Below are positions 57,471 through 64,000 of a stretch of 64,000 nt of DNA, in pieces. Each line of letters begins with the position of its first letter. Position 1 is the stretch's first letter. The stretch is from the NCBI GenBank assembly GCA_036269435.1, contig DATASA010000110.1:1-64000 (forward strand), given 5' to 3'. The notes beneath the pieces are model-generated. The model made no database searches. It was not told the origin of the DNA and saw nothing but the letters and a program-made list of their open reading frames with translations. The DNA comes from CADCTB01 sp036269435 (GTDB lineage Bacteria; Actinomycetota; Acidimicrobiia; Acidimicrobiales; AC-14). The translations under genes were made by a program, and so were the position numbers.

Positions 57471-58382
57471 ATGGCCGGGTCTGCTGTCGCACGGAGAACG
57501 AGAACGGCAGGACGGCGGTCGGGCTGGGGCGTCGTCCTCGTCGCTCTGCTGATGGCGACGACGGCGTGTGGCGGTGGTGGTGGCGCCAAATCCGGTGGCG
57601 GGAGCGCCGATCCGTTGGCCGCGCCGGCGGCCAAGCTCGACGCCTGCCCGGCCAAAGACCACACCGACACGGTCGGGAACCGCGGGCTGACGGCCAACGA
57701 CATCGCCAACCTGCCGCTCAGCTACACCTTTCTCAAGGTCGCAGCCGACGGGTGCACGCCGCTGCGCTTCAACCCCTGCGAGCCGGTCCATTACGTGCAG
57801 AACGGCGCCGCCGCGCCCCCGTTCGTCGTCGAGAACGTCCGGGAGGCGTTCCGGCGACTGTCGGAGGCCACCGGCATCACCTTCGTCGACGACGGGATGA
57901 CGGACGAGACCGACCGGACCACGGCGTACGTCCCCGACCGCTACGGCACCCGGTGGGCCCCCATCCTGATCGCCTGGGTGCACTTCCCCGACTCGCAGAC
58001 CAACGGTGCCCAGCAGATACTCGGCAACACACTGCCGCTGAGCGTCGGCGGCGTCACCGTGTCGGCCCGCCTGCGCTTCAACGTCGACGCCTACAACGAC
58101 GAGTCGACCAAGGCCCCGATCGGCGACGGGTTCGGGCCTCCGGCCGCCAGCGGCACCGGCCCCATCGGCCGCAACAACATCACGTGGGGGCGGATCGTCC
58201 TGCACGAGCTGGCCCACGTCGCCGGCCTCGGCCACACCAGCGACCCCGGCTCGCTCATGTATCCGGACGCCGCCCAACAGACGATCCGCCCGACCGGGTT
58301 CTCCAAGACCGACCTGACCGGCCTGCGTTACCTCGGCAAGGACGCCGGCTGCCTCCAGACCCCTCCCCTCCCGGCCAGCTGA
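57471..58382 (+). CDS. secreted metzincin-type zinc metalloprotease lipoprotein
   Basis: 303 aa. The signal peptide (GVVLVALLMATTAC) ends at Cys33 and a Gly-rich spacer follows. The matrixin-like catalytic domain has HELAHVAGLGH (zinc ligands His245, His249, His255; catalytic Glu246) and Met-turn SLMYP with Met263. A long insertion with VPDRYGTRWAPILIAWVHFP precedes the catalytic helix. ATG 57471 follows GGGGGG. Membrane-anchored and extracellular; substrate unknown. Convergent with ku. Confidence 0.9.
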   Translation: MAGSAVARRTRTAGRRSGWGVVLVALLMATTACGGGGGAKSGGGSADPLAAPAAKLDACPAKDHTDTVGNRGLTANDIANLPLSYTFLKVAADGCTPLRFNPCEPVHYVQNGAAAPPFVVENVREAFRRLSEATGITFVDDGMTDETDRTTAYVPDRYGTRWAPILIAWVHFPDSQTNGAQQILGNTLPLSVGGVTVSARLRFNVDAYNDESTKAPIGDGFGPPAASGTGPIGRNNITWGRIVLHELAHVAGLGHTSDPGSLMYPDAAQQTIRPTGFSKTDLTGLRYLGKDAGCLQTPPLPAS

Positions 58383-58395
58383 CCCGGCTCACCGG

Positions 58396-58410
58396 TCCCC
58401 GGCGCGGGGA
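58396..58410. terminator. small hairpin between metzincin and ku genes
   Basis: TCCCCG-GCG-CGGGGA (58396-58410), 13 nt after the metzincin stop and 28 nt from the ku stop on the other strand. Short and without a U-tract. Confidence 0.45.
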
Positions 58411-58438
58411 GGAGGCTCGCTCCGAACGAAGGCCGCCC

Positions 58439-59467
58439 TCACGCCGACTTGCGGCGGGAGCGGGCCGCGGGCTTGGCCGGCGACGAGCGCTTCTGCGCTG
58501 ACGCGCCCGCCCGCGGCTTCTTGGCCGCCGGCTTCTTGGCCGGCGGCTTCTTGGCCGGCGGGCGCTTCGACGCGGCGCCGTCGTTCTCGGCCGGCGGGTC
58601 CGCGTCCTGCGCCGGCCCGCCGTCCGCGGATGCCAGGTCCTCGGCCGCCTTGGCCACTTCAGCCGCCAGCGTGCGGCCGCCGCCCTTTTTGGCTGCGGCC
58701 AGGCTGGCCTCCAGCGCAGCCATGAGATCGAGCACGTTGCCGTCGGCAGGCGCCTCGGGCTCGACCACGATCTCCTTGCCCTTGGCCTTGGCCTCGATGA
58801 GCTGCCGCAGCTCCTCGGTGTAGGTGTCGTGGTAGCGGGCCGGGTCCCAGTCGGTGGCGAGCGATCCGATGATCTGGGAGGCGAGCTCGAGCTCCTTCGC
58901 GTCCGGCTTGGCCCGCTTGGCCGACGACAACGCGTCGACGTCGGACTGCGGGACCACCTCGTCGGCGAAGCGCATGGTCGACATGGCCAGCGCCCCGTCG
59001 AGGGGCCGGACGGCGGCCAGGTACTGCTTGTTGCGCATCACGACCGTTCCGATGCCGACCTTGCCCTCGGCCTCCATGGCCGCCAGCAGGAGCCGGTAGG
59101 GCCGCTCGGCGGCCTCACCGTCGGGAGCCAGCCAGTAGGTGCGCTCGTAGTACACGGGGTCGACGTCGGACAGGTTCACGAAGTCGGCGACCTCGATGGT
59201 GCGGCTGGTTCGGGGGCGCAGGCGCTGAAGCTCGTCCGGGTCGACCACGACGTACGCCCCGGAGGCGACCTCATAGGCCGACTCGATCGCGTCGGAGTCG
59301 AGCTCCTTGCCGGTCTTCTCCGACACCTTCTTGTACTGGATGCGGGCGCCGGTCCGCTTCTCCAGCTGGTTGAAGTGCACGCCGTGGTCCCGGACGGCCG
59401 CGTACGCCTTCACCGGCACGCTCACCAGGCCGAAGCTGATGGACCCGCTCCAGATCGCTCTTGGCAT
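58439..59467 (-). CDS. ku: Ku DNA end-binding protein
   Basis: 342-aa bacterial Ku, a homodimeric ring that binds broken DNA ends and recruits LigD in non-homologous end joining. Residues 1-255 form the core: MPRAIWSGSISFGLVSVPVK, RIQYKKVSEKTGKELDSDAI, KVGIGTVVMRNKQYLAAVRP. The C-terminal 85 residues are a Lys/Pro/Ala-rich tail with repeated PPAKKP units and RRKSA end, as in other actinobacterial Ku. ATG 59467 is chosen over GTG 59473 because AGGGGG lies at the right distance. No ligD gene is in the window. Confidence 0.93.
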   Translation of the reverse strand: MPRAIWSGSISFGLVSVPVKAYAAVRDHGVHFNQLEKRTGARIQYKKVSEKTGKELDSDAIESAYEVASGAYVVVDPDELQRLRPRTSRTIEVADFVNLSDVDPVYYERTYWLAPDGEAAERPYRLLLAAMEAEGKVGIGTVVMRNKQYLAAVRPLDGALAMSTMRFADEVVPQSDVDALSSAKRAKPDAKELELASQIIGSLATDWDPARYHDTYTEELRQLIEAKAKGKEIVVEPEAPADGNVLDLMAALEASLAAAKKGGGRTLAAEVAKAAEDLASADGGPAQDADPPAENDGAASKRPPAKKPPAKKPAAKKPRAGASAQKRSSPAKPAARSRRKSA

Positions 59468-59618
59468 CCTCACCCCCTACCCGCGGGCGGCCGGCGGAAT
59501 GCGGTGCGATCGGTGACGGCCCGGCGGCCGACGGGCCGCACAGCACGGTGACGCGTATTTCGGAGCGGCGGATGCCGCGGCTTGCCAACAATGGTGTCGG
59601 CCGCCGGAGGAGACCTGG

Positions 59619-59873
59619 ATGGACGTGTACAGCAGCCTCATCAAGCAGATGTCGGACGCTCGGGTCGCCGAGCTCCGTCGCGAGGCGACCGCGCGCGCCA
59701 CCTACCGGTCGGCCCGGGCCCGGTCGCTCGCCGCGGCCCGAGCCCGATTCGTGGCGTGGCTCGATCGCGGCCGGAACAACCGCCGGGTCACCGAGCCGGT
59801 CGCCGTCGCCCCCGCCGTCGCGCTGACCGGTGCCGCGCCTGCAGTCGACGAGGAGCTGCGCCGCACCGCCTGA
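59619..59873 (+). CDS. small hypothetical basic protein, 84 aa
   Basis: Unrecognised. It has a clear GGAGGA ribosome-binding site 8 nt before ATG 59619, which supports translation. Arg-rich helix (ARVAELRREATARATYRSAR and on) followed by an Ala/Val-rich tail. It could bind nucleic acid or membrane; nothing proves it. It is convergent with the PAP2 gene (20 nt between stops) and divergent from ku. Confidence 0.65.
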   Translation: MDVYSSLIKQMSDARVAELRREATARATYRSARARSLAAARARFVAWLDRGRNNRRVTEPVAVAPAVALTGAAPAVDEELRRTA

Positions 59874-59893
59874 TGTGGGGCGCCGGACCGGAC

Positions 59894-60514
59894 CTACGAC
59901 CGGCGGCCGGCCGGTTCGGGGACCTGCGACGTGCGGCCACTGACGAGGGGCCGCAGCGGGGAGCGGTCGAGGGCACCGACCAGCGAGCGCAGCACCGGGA
60001 CCGCAACCAGGCCACCGGCGACGACCACCGCCGCGCCCACGACCAGGCCGGCCAGGACGTCGCCCGGGTAGTGGGCTCCGACGTAGACCCGGGCCGCGGC
60101 CAGCACCACCGCCAGCACGGCGGCCAGCACGCCGAGGCGGCGGTCGACGAACAGCAGGCCGGCGGCGACGGCGCCGACGGCGACGGCATGGTCGCTGGGG
60201 AAGGAGAAGTCGCCCGTCTTGGCGATCAGGACGTGGACGGTCGGCATCGCCGCGTAGGGCCGGGCCCGGCCGACCGCCTGGCCCAGAATCTGGTTGACGC
60301 CCACCGCGACCAGCGTTCCCGCGCCGGCCCACACGGCTGCGGCCACCGCATCGAGGTCGCCGGCCCTACGGGCCTCCCACCAACCGACCAACAGGAGCAC
60401 TGCGAAGAGCACGATCCCGTATTTGGCGTCGGCCACCGCCGGCCCGTGGGCCCACCCCGTCCGGTCGGCCAGGCGGTTCACGGCCCGGAACAGCGAGGCG
60501 TCGATGCGGTGCAC
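59894..60514 (-). CDS. PAP2-family membrane phosphatase
   Basis: 206-aa integral membrane phosphatase of the PAP2/BcrC type. Motif 1 is QAVGRARP, with Gln at the family's basic position; motif 2 is PSDHA (BcrC-like; the usual PSGH); motif 3 is RVYVGAHYPGDV with the catalytic His. About five helices. A role in dephosphorylating undecaprenyl diphosphate or another lipid phosphate is likely and would fit the glycan genes, but phosphatidic acid is possible. GTG 60514 lies 6 nt after TAGGTT, leaderless. Confidence 0.88.
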   Translation of the reverse strand: MHRIDASLFRAVNRLADRTGWAHGPAVADAKYGIVLFAVLLLVGWWEARRAGDLDAVAAAVWAGAGTLVAVGVNQILGQAVGRARPYAAMPTVHVLIAKTGDFSFPSDHAVAVGAVAAGLLFVDRRLGVLAAVLAVVLAAARVYVGAHYPGDVLAGLVVGAAVVVAGGLVAVPVLRSLVGALDRSPLRPLVSGRTSQVPEPAGRRS

Positions 60515-60520
60515 GAGCTG

Positions 60521-60526
60521 AACCTA
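60521..60526 (-). promoter_or_regulatory. -10 element TAGGTT for leaderless PAP2 gene
   Basis: TAGGTT (minus, 60526-60521) is separated by exactly 6 nt from GTG 60514. A weak TTCGGC lies 18 nt upstream. No ribosome-binding site is present. Confidence 0.5.
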
Positions 60527-60588
60527 CCGTCGCACCGCACCTCGGCCGAACCCGGAAGATGTGCGCCAGGGCGCGCGTTGTACCGTCC

Positions 60589-60873
60589 ATGACCGTTCGC
60601 GCCATCTGGAACGACACCGTCCTCGCCGAATCCGACGGCACCGTCGTCGTCGAGGGGAACCACTACTTTCCGCCCGACTCCGTCCGCTGGGAGCACCTCG
60701 AGAAGGTCGACGGAACCACCGTCTGCCCCTGGAAGGGGACGGCCAGCTACTACGACGTGGTCGTCGACGGACGACGGAACGACGGGGCGGCCTGGTACTA
60801 CCCCGACCCCAAGGAGGCCGCGGCCGAGATCAAGGACCGTCTGGCGTTCTGGCGGGGCGTCCGGGTCTCCTGA
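60589..60873 (+). CDS. DUF427 domain protein
   Basis: 94-aa protein of the DUF427 family, small beta-rich cytosolic proteins of unknown function. Hallmarks: RAIWNDTVLAESDGTVVVEG, HYFPPDSV, CPWKGTASYYDVVVDG and AWYYPDPKEAAAEIKDRLAF. The length is complete for the family. ATG 60589 (MTVRAIWND) is used; an earlier GTG at 60559 would add ten residues. Confidence 0.92.
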   Translation: MTVRAIWNDTVLAESDGTVVVEGNHYFPPDSVRWEHLEKVDGTTVCPWKGTASYYDVVVDGRRNDGAAWYYPDPKEAAAEIKDRLAFWRGVRVS

Positions 60874-60889
60874 GGACTGACGCCCGGCG

Positions 60890-61321
60890 TCACACCCGGG
60901 CCAAGAGCTGCAGGCCCTCCTCCCGGTAGCGGCGGGCGGCCGACAGTCGGCGCGAGGGGTTGCCGCCGCACAGCTCCATGAACCGGGCGATGGCCTCCTC
61001 GGTCTGGGCCTGCTCGAGGCGGACTGTGCCGAGCTCGTTGGCCGGCGACTCGTCGAACGCCGAGTTCAGGTTGGCTTCCGACTTGGCCAGCCAGCGGGCG
61101 GCCTGGTCGAGGAACTCCTGGCCGAAGTCGGGCTGCTCGACCGCTTTGCGCATGCGCTGCTCGGCCACGCGGCGCGAGCAGATGCCCCGCATCTGGCGGC
61201 AGTAGTAGTTGCGGGCGGTGCCCGCCGACTGAGCCTTGCCGTAGGTGATGTGGGCTTCCTTGAAGTTCCCGCGGGCGTACTCCTCGTCCGCAGCTGCGAT
61301 CAGATCCTCGTATGCGTTCAC
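60890..61321 (-). CDS. hypothetical helical (TPR-like) protein, 143 aa
   Basis: Unrecognised protein of paired helices (NAYEDLIAAADEEYARGNFK, AHITYGKAQSAGTARNYYCR, EQARTEEAIARFMEL-type segments) that suggest a TPR or SEL1-like fold. GTG 61321 has AGAAGG 4 nt upstream. It lies 58 nt downstream of ppc on the same strand and may share its transcript. The frame is open further upstream into ppc, but that part is not supported as coding. Confidence 0.65.
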   Translation of the reverse strand: MNAYEDLIAAADEEYARGNFKEAHITYGKAQSAGTARNYYCRQMRGICSRRVAEQRMRKAVEQPDFGQEFLDQAARWLAKSEANLNSAFDESPANELGTVRLEQAQTEEAIARFMELCGGNPSRRLSAARRYREEGLQLLARV

Positions 61322-61379
61322 GGTGCCTTCTGCTCTCCCCCGGTTGCAGCGGTCGTGTCGGTTTCGCGGTGCGGTGTTC

Positions 61380-64000
61380 CTAGCCGGTATTTCGTAGTCC
61401 ATTGGCGATGCCGTTGACGGTCAGCAGCAGGGCCCGCCACAGCTCCGGATCCTGCCCGTCGCTCGCCCGCAGGCGCGACAGCAGCGAGACCTGGAGGTAG
61501 CTGATCGGGTCCAGGTAGGCGTCGCGCACGTCGAGCGTCTGGCGCAGCAGCGGGTGGTGGTCGAGCAGGCGCTCCTTGCCGGTGAGCCACAGGACCTGCT
61601 CGATGGTGCGCCGGTTCTCGTCGACGATGCGCTCGAAGATGTCGTGCAGCGACGGGTCGACCAGGCGCTCGACGTAGCGCCGGGCCACGTCGAGGTCGGT
61701 CTTGAACAGGACCATCTCGACGTTGGACACGAACGTGCGGAAGAAGTGCCAGTCCTGGTACATGCCCCGGAGCCGCTGCGACCACCCCACGGCGCGGGCC
61801 TGCTCGATCCCCGCGCCCACCCCGAACCAGCCCGGGACGATCTGGCGGGACTGGGTCCAGCCGAACACCCATGGGATGGCCCGCAGCGAATCCAACCCGC
61901 CGCCCGATGCGCCGCCACTGCGCCGGATCGGGCGGGAGCCGAGGTTCAGCGCCGCCAGCTCCTCCACCGGCGTCGAGGCCCGGAAGTACTCGACGAGTCG
62001 AGGGTCGCGAACGAGCGTGCGGTAGGCGCCGTGGGCCGCGCTGGACACGACGTCCATGACCTCGTCCCAGTCCTCGATCACGCTGAGCGGCACCCGCGAC
62101 TCCTTGTGCAGCACCGAAGCCTGGATCACCGCGGCGGTGGCGAACTCCAGGTTGCGGCGGGCCAGGGTCGGCAGCCCGTATTTGTCGGAGATGACCTCGC
62201 CCTGCTCGGTGATCTTGATGGCGCCGTCGAGGGTGCCGTACGGCTGGGCCAGGATGGCGTCGCCCGTCGGGCCCCCGCCCCGGCCGACCGTCCCACCCCG
62301 GCCGTGGAACAGCCGCAGCAGGACGCCGTGGCGCCCGGCGACGTCGCGCAGGGCCCGCTGGGCCCGGTGGATCTCCCACAGCGACGTGGTGATGCCGGCG
62401 TCCTTGTTCGAGTCCGAGTAGCCGAGCATGACCTCCTGGACGCCGCCCCGCAGGTCGACGAGGCGGCGGTAGCCGGGATCCGACAGGAGCTCGTCGAGGA
62501 TCGGCCCCGACTCGCGCAACTCGTCGACGGTCTCGAGCAGCGGCACGAACCCGATGCGGGCCACGTCAGCGGTCAGGTCGACGAGGCCGGCCTCGCGGGC
62601 CAGGACGACGGCGGCGAACACGTCGTCCGCCCCCTTGGTCATGGAGATGATGTAGCTCTCGATGGCCTCGTCGCCGAAGATGTCGAGCGCCTCCCGCACC
62701 GTCTCGAACAGGCGGAGCATGTCCTCGGCCTCACCGTGGAGCCGGGTGGCGGGCGACTTCAGCGGCCGGGCCGACTGCAGCTCGGCCGACAGGAGCTTGA
62801 AGCGCTCGGACCGGGACAGCTCGGCGTAGGGCGGGCTGCCGTTGTCGAGCCGGTCGAAGAGGACGGCCAGGGCGACGTGGTGGGGCTCGGCGTGCTCGCG
62901 GATGTCCATGGTGGCCAGGGCCATGCCGAAGGTGGCGGCGACCCGCATGACCCGGTCGACGCTGCAGTGGGCGACCAGGCCGCCCTCGTTCTCCAGCAGC
63001 GAGGTCCGCATGACCTCCAGGTCGTCGAGGAGCTGGGAGGTGCAGGCGTACTCCAGCCCCTCGCGGGGCTGGGCCCCCTCGGCGAGGCGGCGACGGGTGT
63101 TCAGCAGTCGCTGGAGGATGTACGAGCACTTCAGCCGGTACGGCTCCTCGGCGTTGAGGGTGCCGAACCGGGCGTTGACGTCGGGCAGGGCCGCCCGGTC
63201 GGCGGCCAGGCTGGCCTCCAGGTCGGACGAGATGTGGGCCACCCGCGTCGACGTGCTCAGCGTGCTCACCAGCCGTTCCACGGCGACGGTCAGGTTGCGC
63301 AGGGCGGCCTTGCGCTGCTCGCCCAGGACCTGGAGCGTCACCTCCGGGGTCACCGTGGGATTGCCGTCGCGGTCGCCACCGACCCACGTGCCGAAGCGCA
63401 CGGGGCGGGCCCGGGGCGGGAGGTCCACGCCGAGGCGGGCGAGGTGGGCGGCCAGGTCGTCGAGCAGGTCGGGCAGGACCACGCCGAACAGCTCGTCGAG
63501 GTAGAACACGACCGACCGGGCCTCGTCCGCCGGCGTGGGCTTGGTCTGGCGCAGGTCGTCGGTCTGCCAGATGAGGTCGACCACCTCGGCGATCTCGCGC
63601 GTGGCCCGGCGGCGGTCGTCCTCGGTGGCCCGGGGGTTGGTGCGCTGGTCGAGCAGCTCGGCGAGCCGGCGCCGCTTGCTGAGGATGGACTGGCGCACGG
63701 CCTCGGTCGGATGGGCGGTCAGCACCAGCCGGAGCTCCAAACGGTCGATCAGCGCCTGGAGGGCGCCCGGGGCCAGGTCGGCCTGGGCCAGCTCCTCGAT
63801 GGCCTGGCTGAGCGGTCCCTCCTCGTCGGACAGCTGGGTCCGCTCGTCGGCCCGGTGGGTCTGCTCGGCGATGTTGGCCAGGTGGAAGTACGCCGAGAAG
63901 GCCCGCACCAGCACGGTTGCCGTGGGCAGGTCGAGGCCCGACAGCTGTTCGTCGAGGGAGTCGGCGCTGGCCCGCGAGGACGCGTCCCGGGTGGTCCTGC
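61380..64000 (-). CDS. ppc: phosphoenolpyruvate carboxylase (5' end off window)
   Basis: Anaplerotic enzyme that carboxylates phosphoenolpyruvate with bicarbonate to oxaloacetate. 872 residues are visible; the N-terminus lies beyond base 64000 (the frame is open to the edge). Catalytic motifs are complete: LVLTAHPTEAVRQS (active His), VGGDRDGNPTV, VMLGYSDSNKDAGI and FHGRGGTVGRGGGPT. The C-terminus VNGIANGLRNTG ends in the family's conserved Asn-Thr-Gly. A GTG at 63914 could be mistaken for the start, but the region upstream (SLDEQLSGLDLPTATVLVRA) belongs to the enzyme. Confidence 0.97.
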   Translation of the reverse strand, partial: RTTRDASSRASADSLDEQLSGLDLPTATVLVRAFSAYFHLANIAEQTHRADERTQLSDEEGPLSQAIEELAQADLAPGALQALIDRLELRLVLTAHPTEAVRQSILSKRRRLAELLDQRTNPRATEDDRRRATREIAEVVDLIWQTDDLRQTKPTPADEARSVVFYLDELFGVVLPDLLDDLAAHLARLGVDLPPRARPVRFGTWVGGDRDGNPTVTPEVTLQVLGEQRKAALRNLTVAVERLVSTLSTSTRVAHISSDLEASLAADRAALPDVNARFGTLNAEEPYRLKCSYILQRLLNTRRRLAEGAQPREGLEYACTSQLLDDLEVMRTSLLENEGGLVAHCSVDRVMRVAATFGMALATMDIREHAEPHHVALAVLFDRLDNGSPPYAELSRSERFKLLSAELQSARPLKSPATRLHGEAEDMLRLFETVREALDIFGDEAIESYIISMTKGADDVFAAVVLAREAGLVDLTADVARIGFVPLLETVDELRESGPILDELLSDPGYRRLVDLRGGVQEVMLGYSDSNKDAGITTSLWEIHRAQRALRDVAGRHGVLLRLFHGRGGTVGRGGGPTGDAILAQPYGTLDGAIKITEQGEVISDKYGLPTLARRNLEFATAAVIQASVLHKESRVPLSVIEDWDEVMDVVSSAAHGAYRTLVRDPRLVEYFRASTPVEELAALNLGSRPIRRSGGASGGGLDSLRAIPWVFGWTQSRQIVPGWFGVGAGIEQARAVGWSQRLRGMYQDWHFFRTFVSNVEMVLFKTDLDVARRYVERLVDPSLHDIFERIVDENRRTIEQVLWLTGKERLLDHHPLLRQTLDVRDAYLDPISYLQVSLLSRLRASDGQDPELWRALLLTVNGIANGLRNTG

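Noticed and set aside
61322..61402. Longer start for the TPR-like protein, overlapping ppc
   Set aside because: The added residues are Arg/Asn-rich and overlap the ppc stop region; GTG 61321 has a good ribosome-binding site.
63914..63916. GTG as the true start of ppc
   Set aside because: The frame continues upstream with PEP carboxylase-like N-terminal sequence to the window edge, so the gene is cut, not started here.
1..64000. Mobile element or genomic island borders
   Set aside because: No transposase, integrase, tRNA or flanking direct repeats seen; base composition looks even apart from a 30-nt AT-rich patch at 27.9 kb.

Overview
This is a 64 kb window of very GC-rich DNA with dense, mostly operonic genes and many 4-nt (ATGA/GTGA) or 1-nt (TGATG) stop/start overlaps. 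It has frequent GTG starts and several start codons sitting 6-9 nt behind a -10 hexamer with no Shine-Dalgarno (leaderless style). The gene content is actinobacterial: an LpdA-type flavoprotein with a single active-site cysteine, DUF5719 next to a giant glycosyltransferase, DUF5925-type AAA ATPase, Ku, and secreted LDTR/LNVT repeat proteins. An uncultured or little-studied member of Acidimicrobiia is my best guess; this is inference from protein style, with no marker gene present. I saw no rRNA, tRNA, CRISPR array, transposase or prophage. No gene-free stretch exceeds 300 bases; the largest gap, 194 nt, lies between the Wzm-like permease and the B12 radical SAM gene.

Layout. 1-10.3 kb (minus strand): a dipeptide/oligopeptide ABC importer operon (lipoprotein, permeases B and C, ATPases D-F-D-F), then a hypothetical gene and lpdA, which runs off the left edge. 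A perfect 26-nt palindrome separates the binding-protein gene from the permeases. 10.4-14.9 kb: a secreted three-repeat protein, a rhodanese-E1 fusion (moeZ-like), an unknown leaderless gene and a divergent folP. 14.9-51.5 kb: a long cell-surface glycan region. It holds GT4 and GT2 glycosyltransferases, three very large GT-C/YfhO-like membrane proteins, SAM methyltransferases, an epimerase-methyltransferase fusion, two radical SAM enzymes, a polyprenol-phosphate sugar synthase, an acyltransferase, a flippase-like protein, and a Wzm/Wzt-like ABC exporter with a bifunctional GT2-GT4 enzyme and a methyltransferase. It ends with a GT2-membrane giant and DUF5719. A secreted lectin-like protein, yqgE and a PstS-like lipoprotein are interspersed. 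51.5-64 kb: mixed housekeeping genes (thioredoxin-like, AAA ATPase, phospholipase C-like lipoprotein, TetR plus a membrane hydroxylase, DJ-1/PfpI, metzincin lipoprotein, ku, PAP2, DUF427, ppc cut by the right edge).

How they work together. The first block imports peptides or related solutes. The large middle block plausibly builds, modifies (methyl, acyl, radical SAM chemistry) and exports a surface polysaccharide: the DPM1-like enzyme would make lipid-linked sugar donors used by the GT-C membrane proteins, and Wzm/Wzt would export a lipid-linked chain. The product and the radical SAM reactions cannot be read from sequence.

The oddest items are: a pseudopilin-like insert in the peptide-binding lipoprotein; duplicated ATPase pairs for one permease pair; an SDR-methyltransferase fusion beside a radical SAM/SPASM gene whose iron-sulfur motif is written in atypical AT-rich codons inside a 146-nt gene overlap; short tandem duplications at three gene ends; and back-to-back leaderless promoters.
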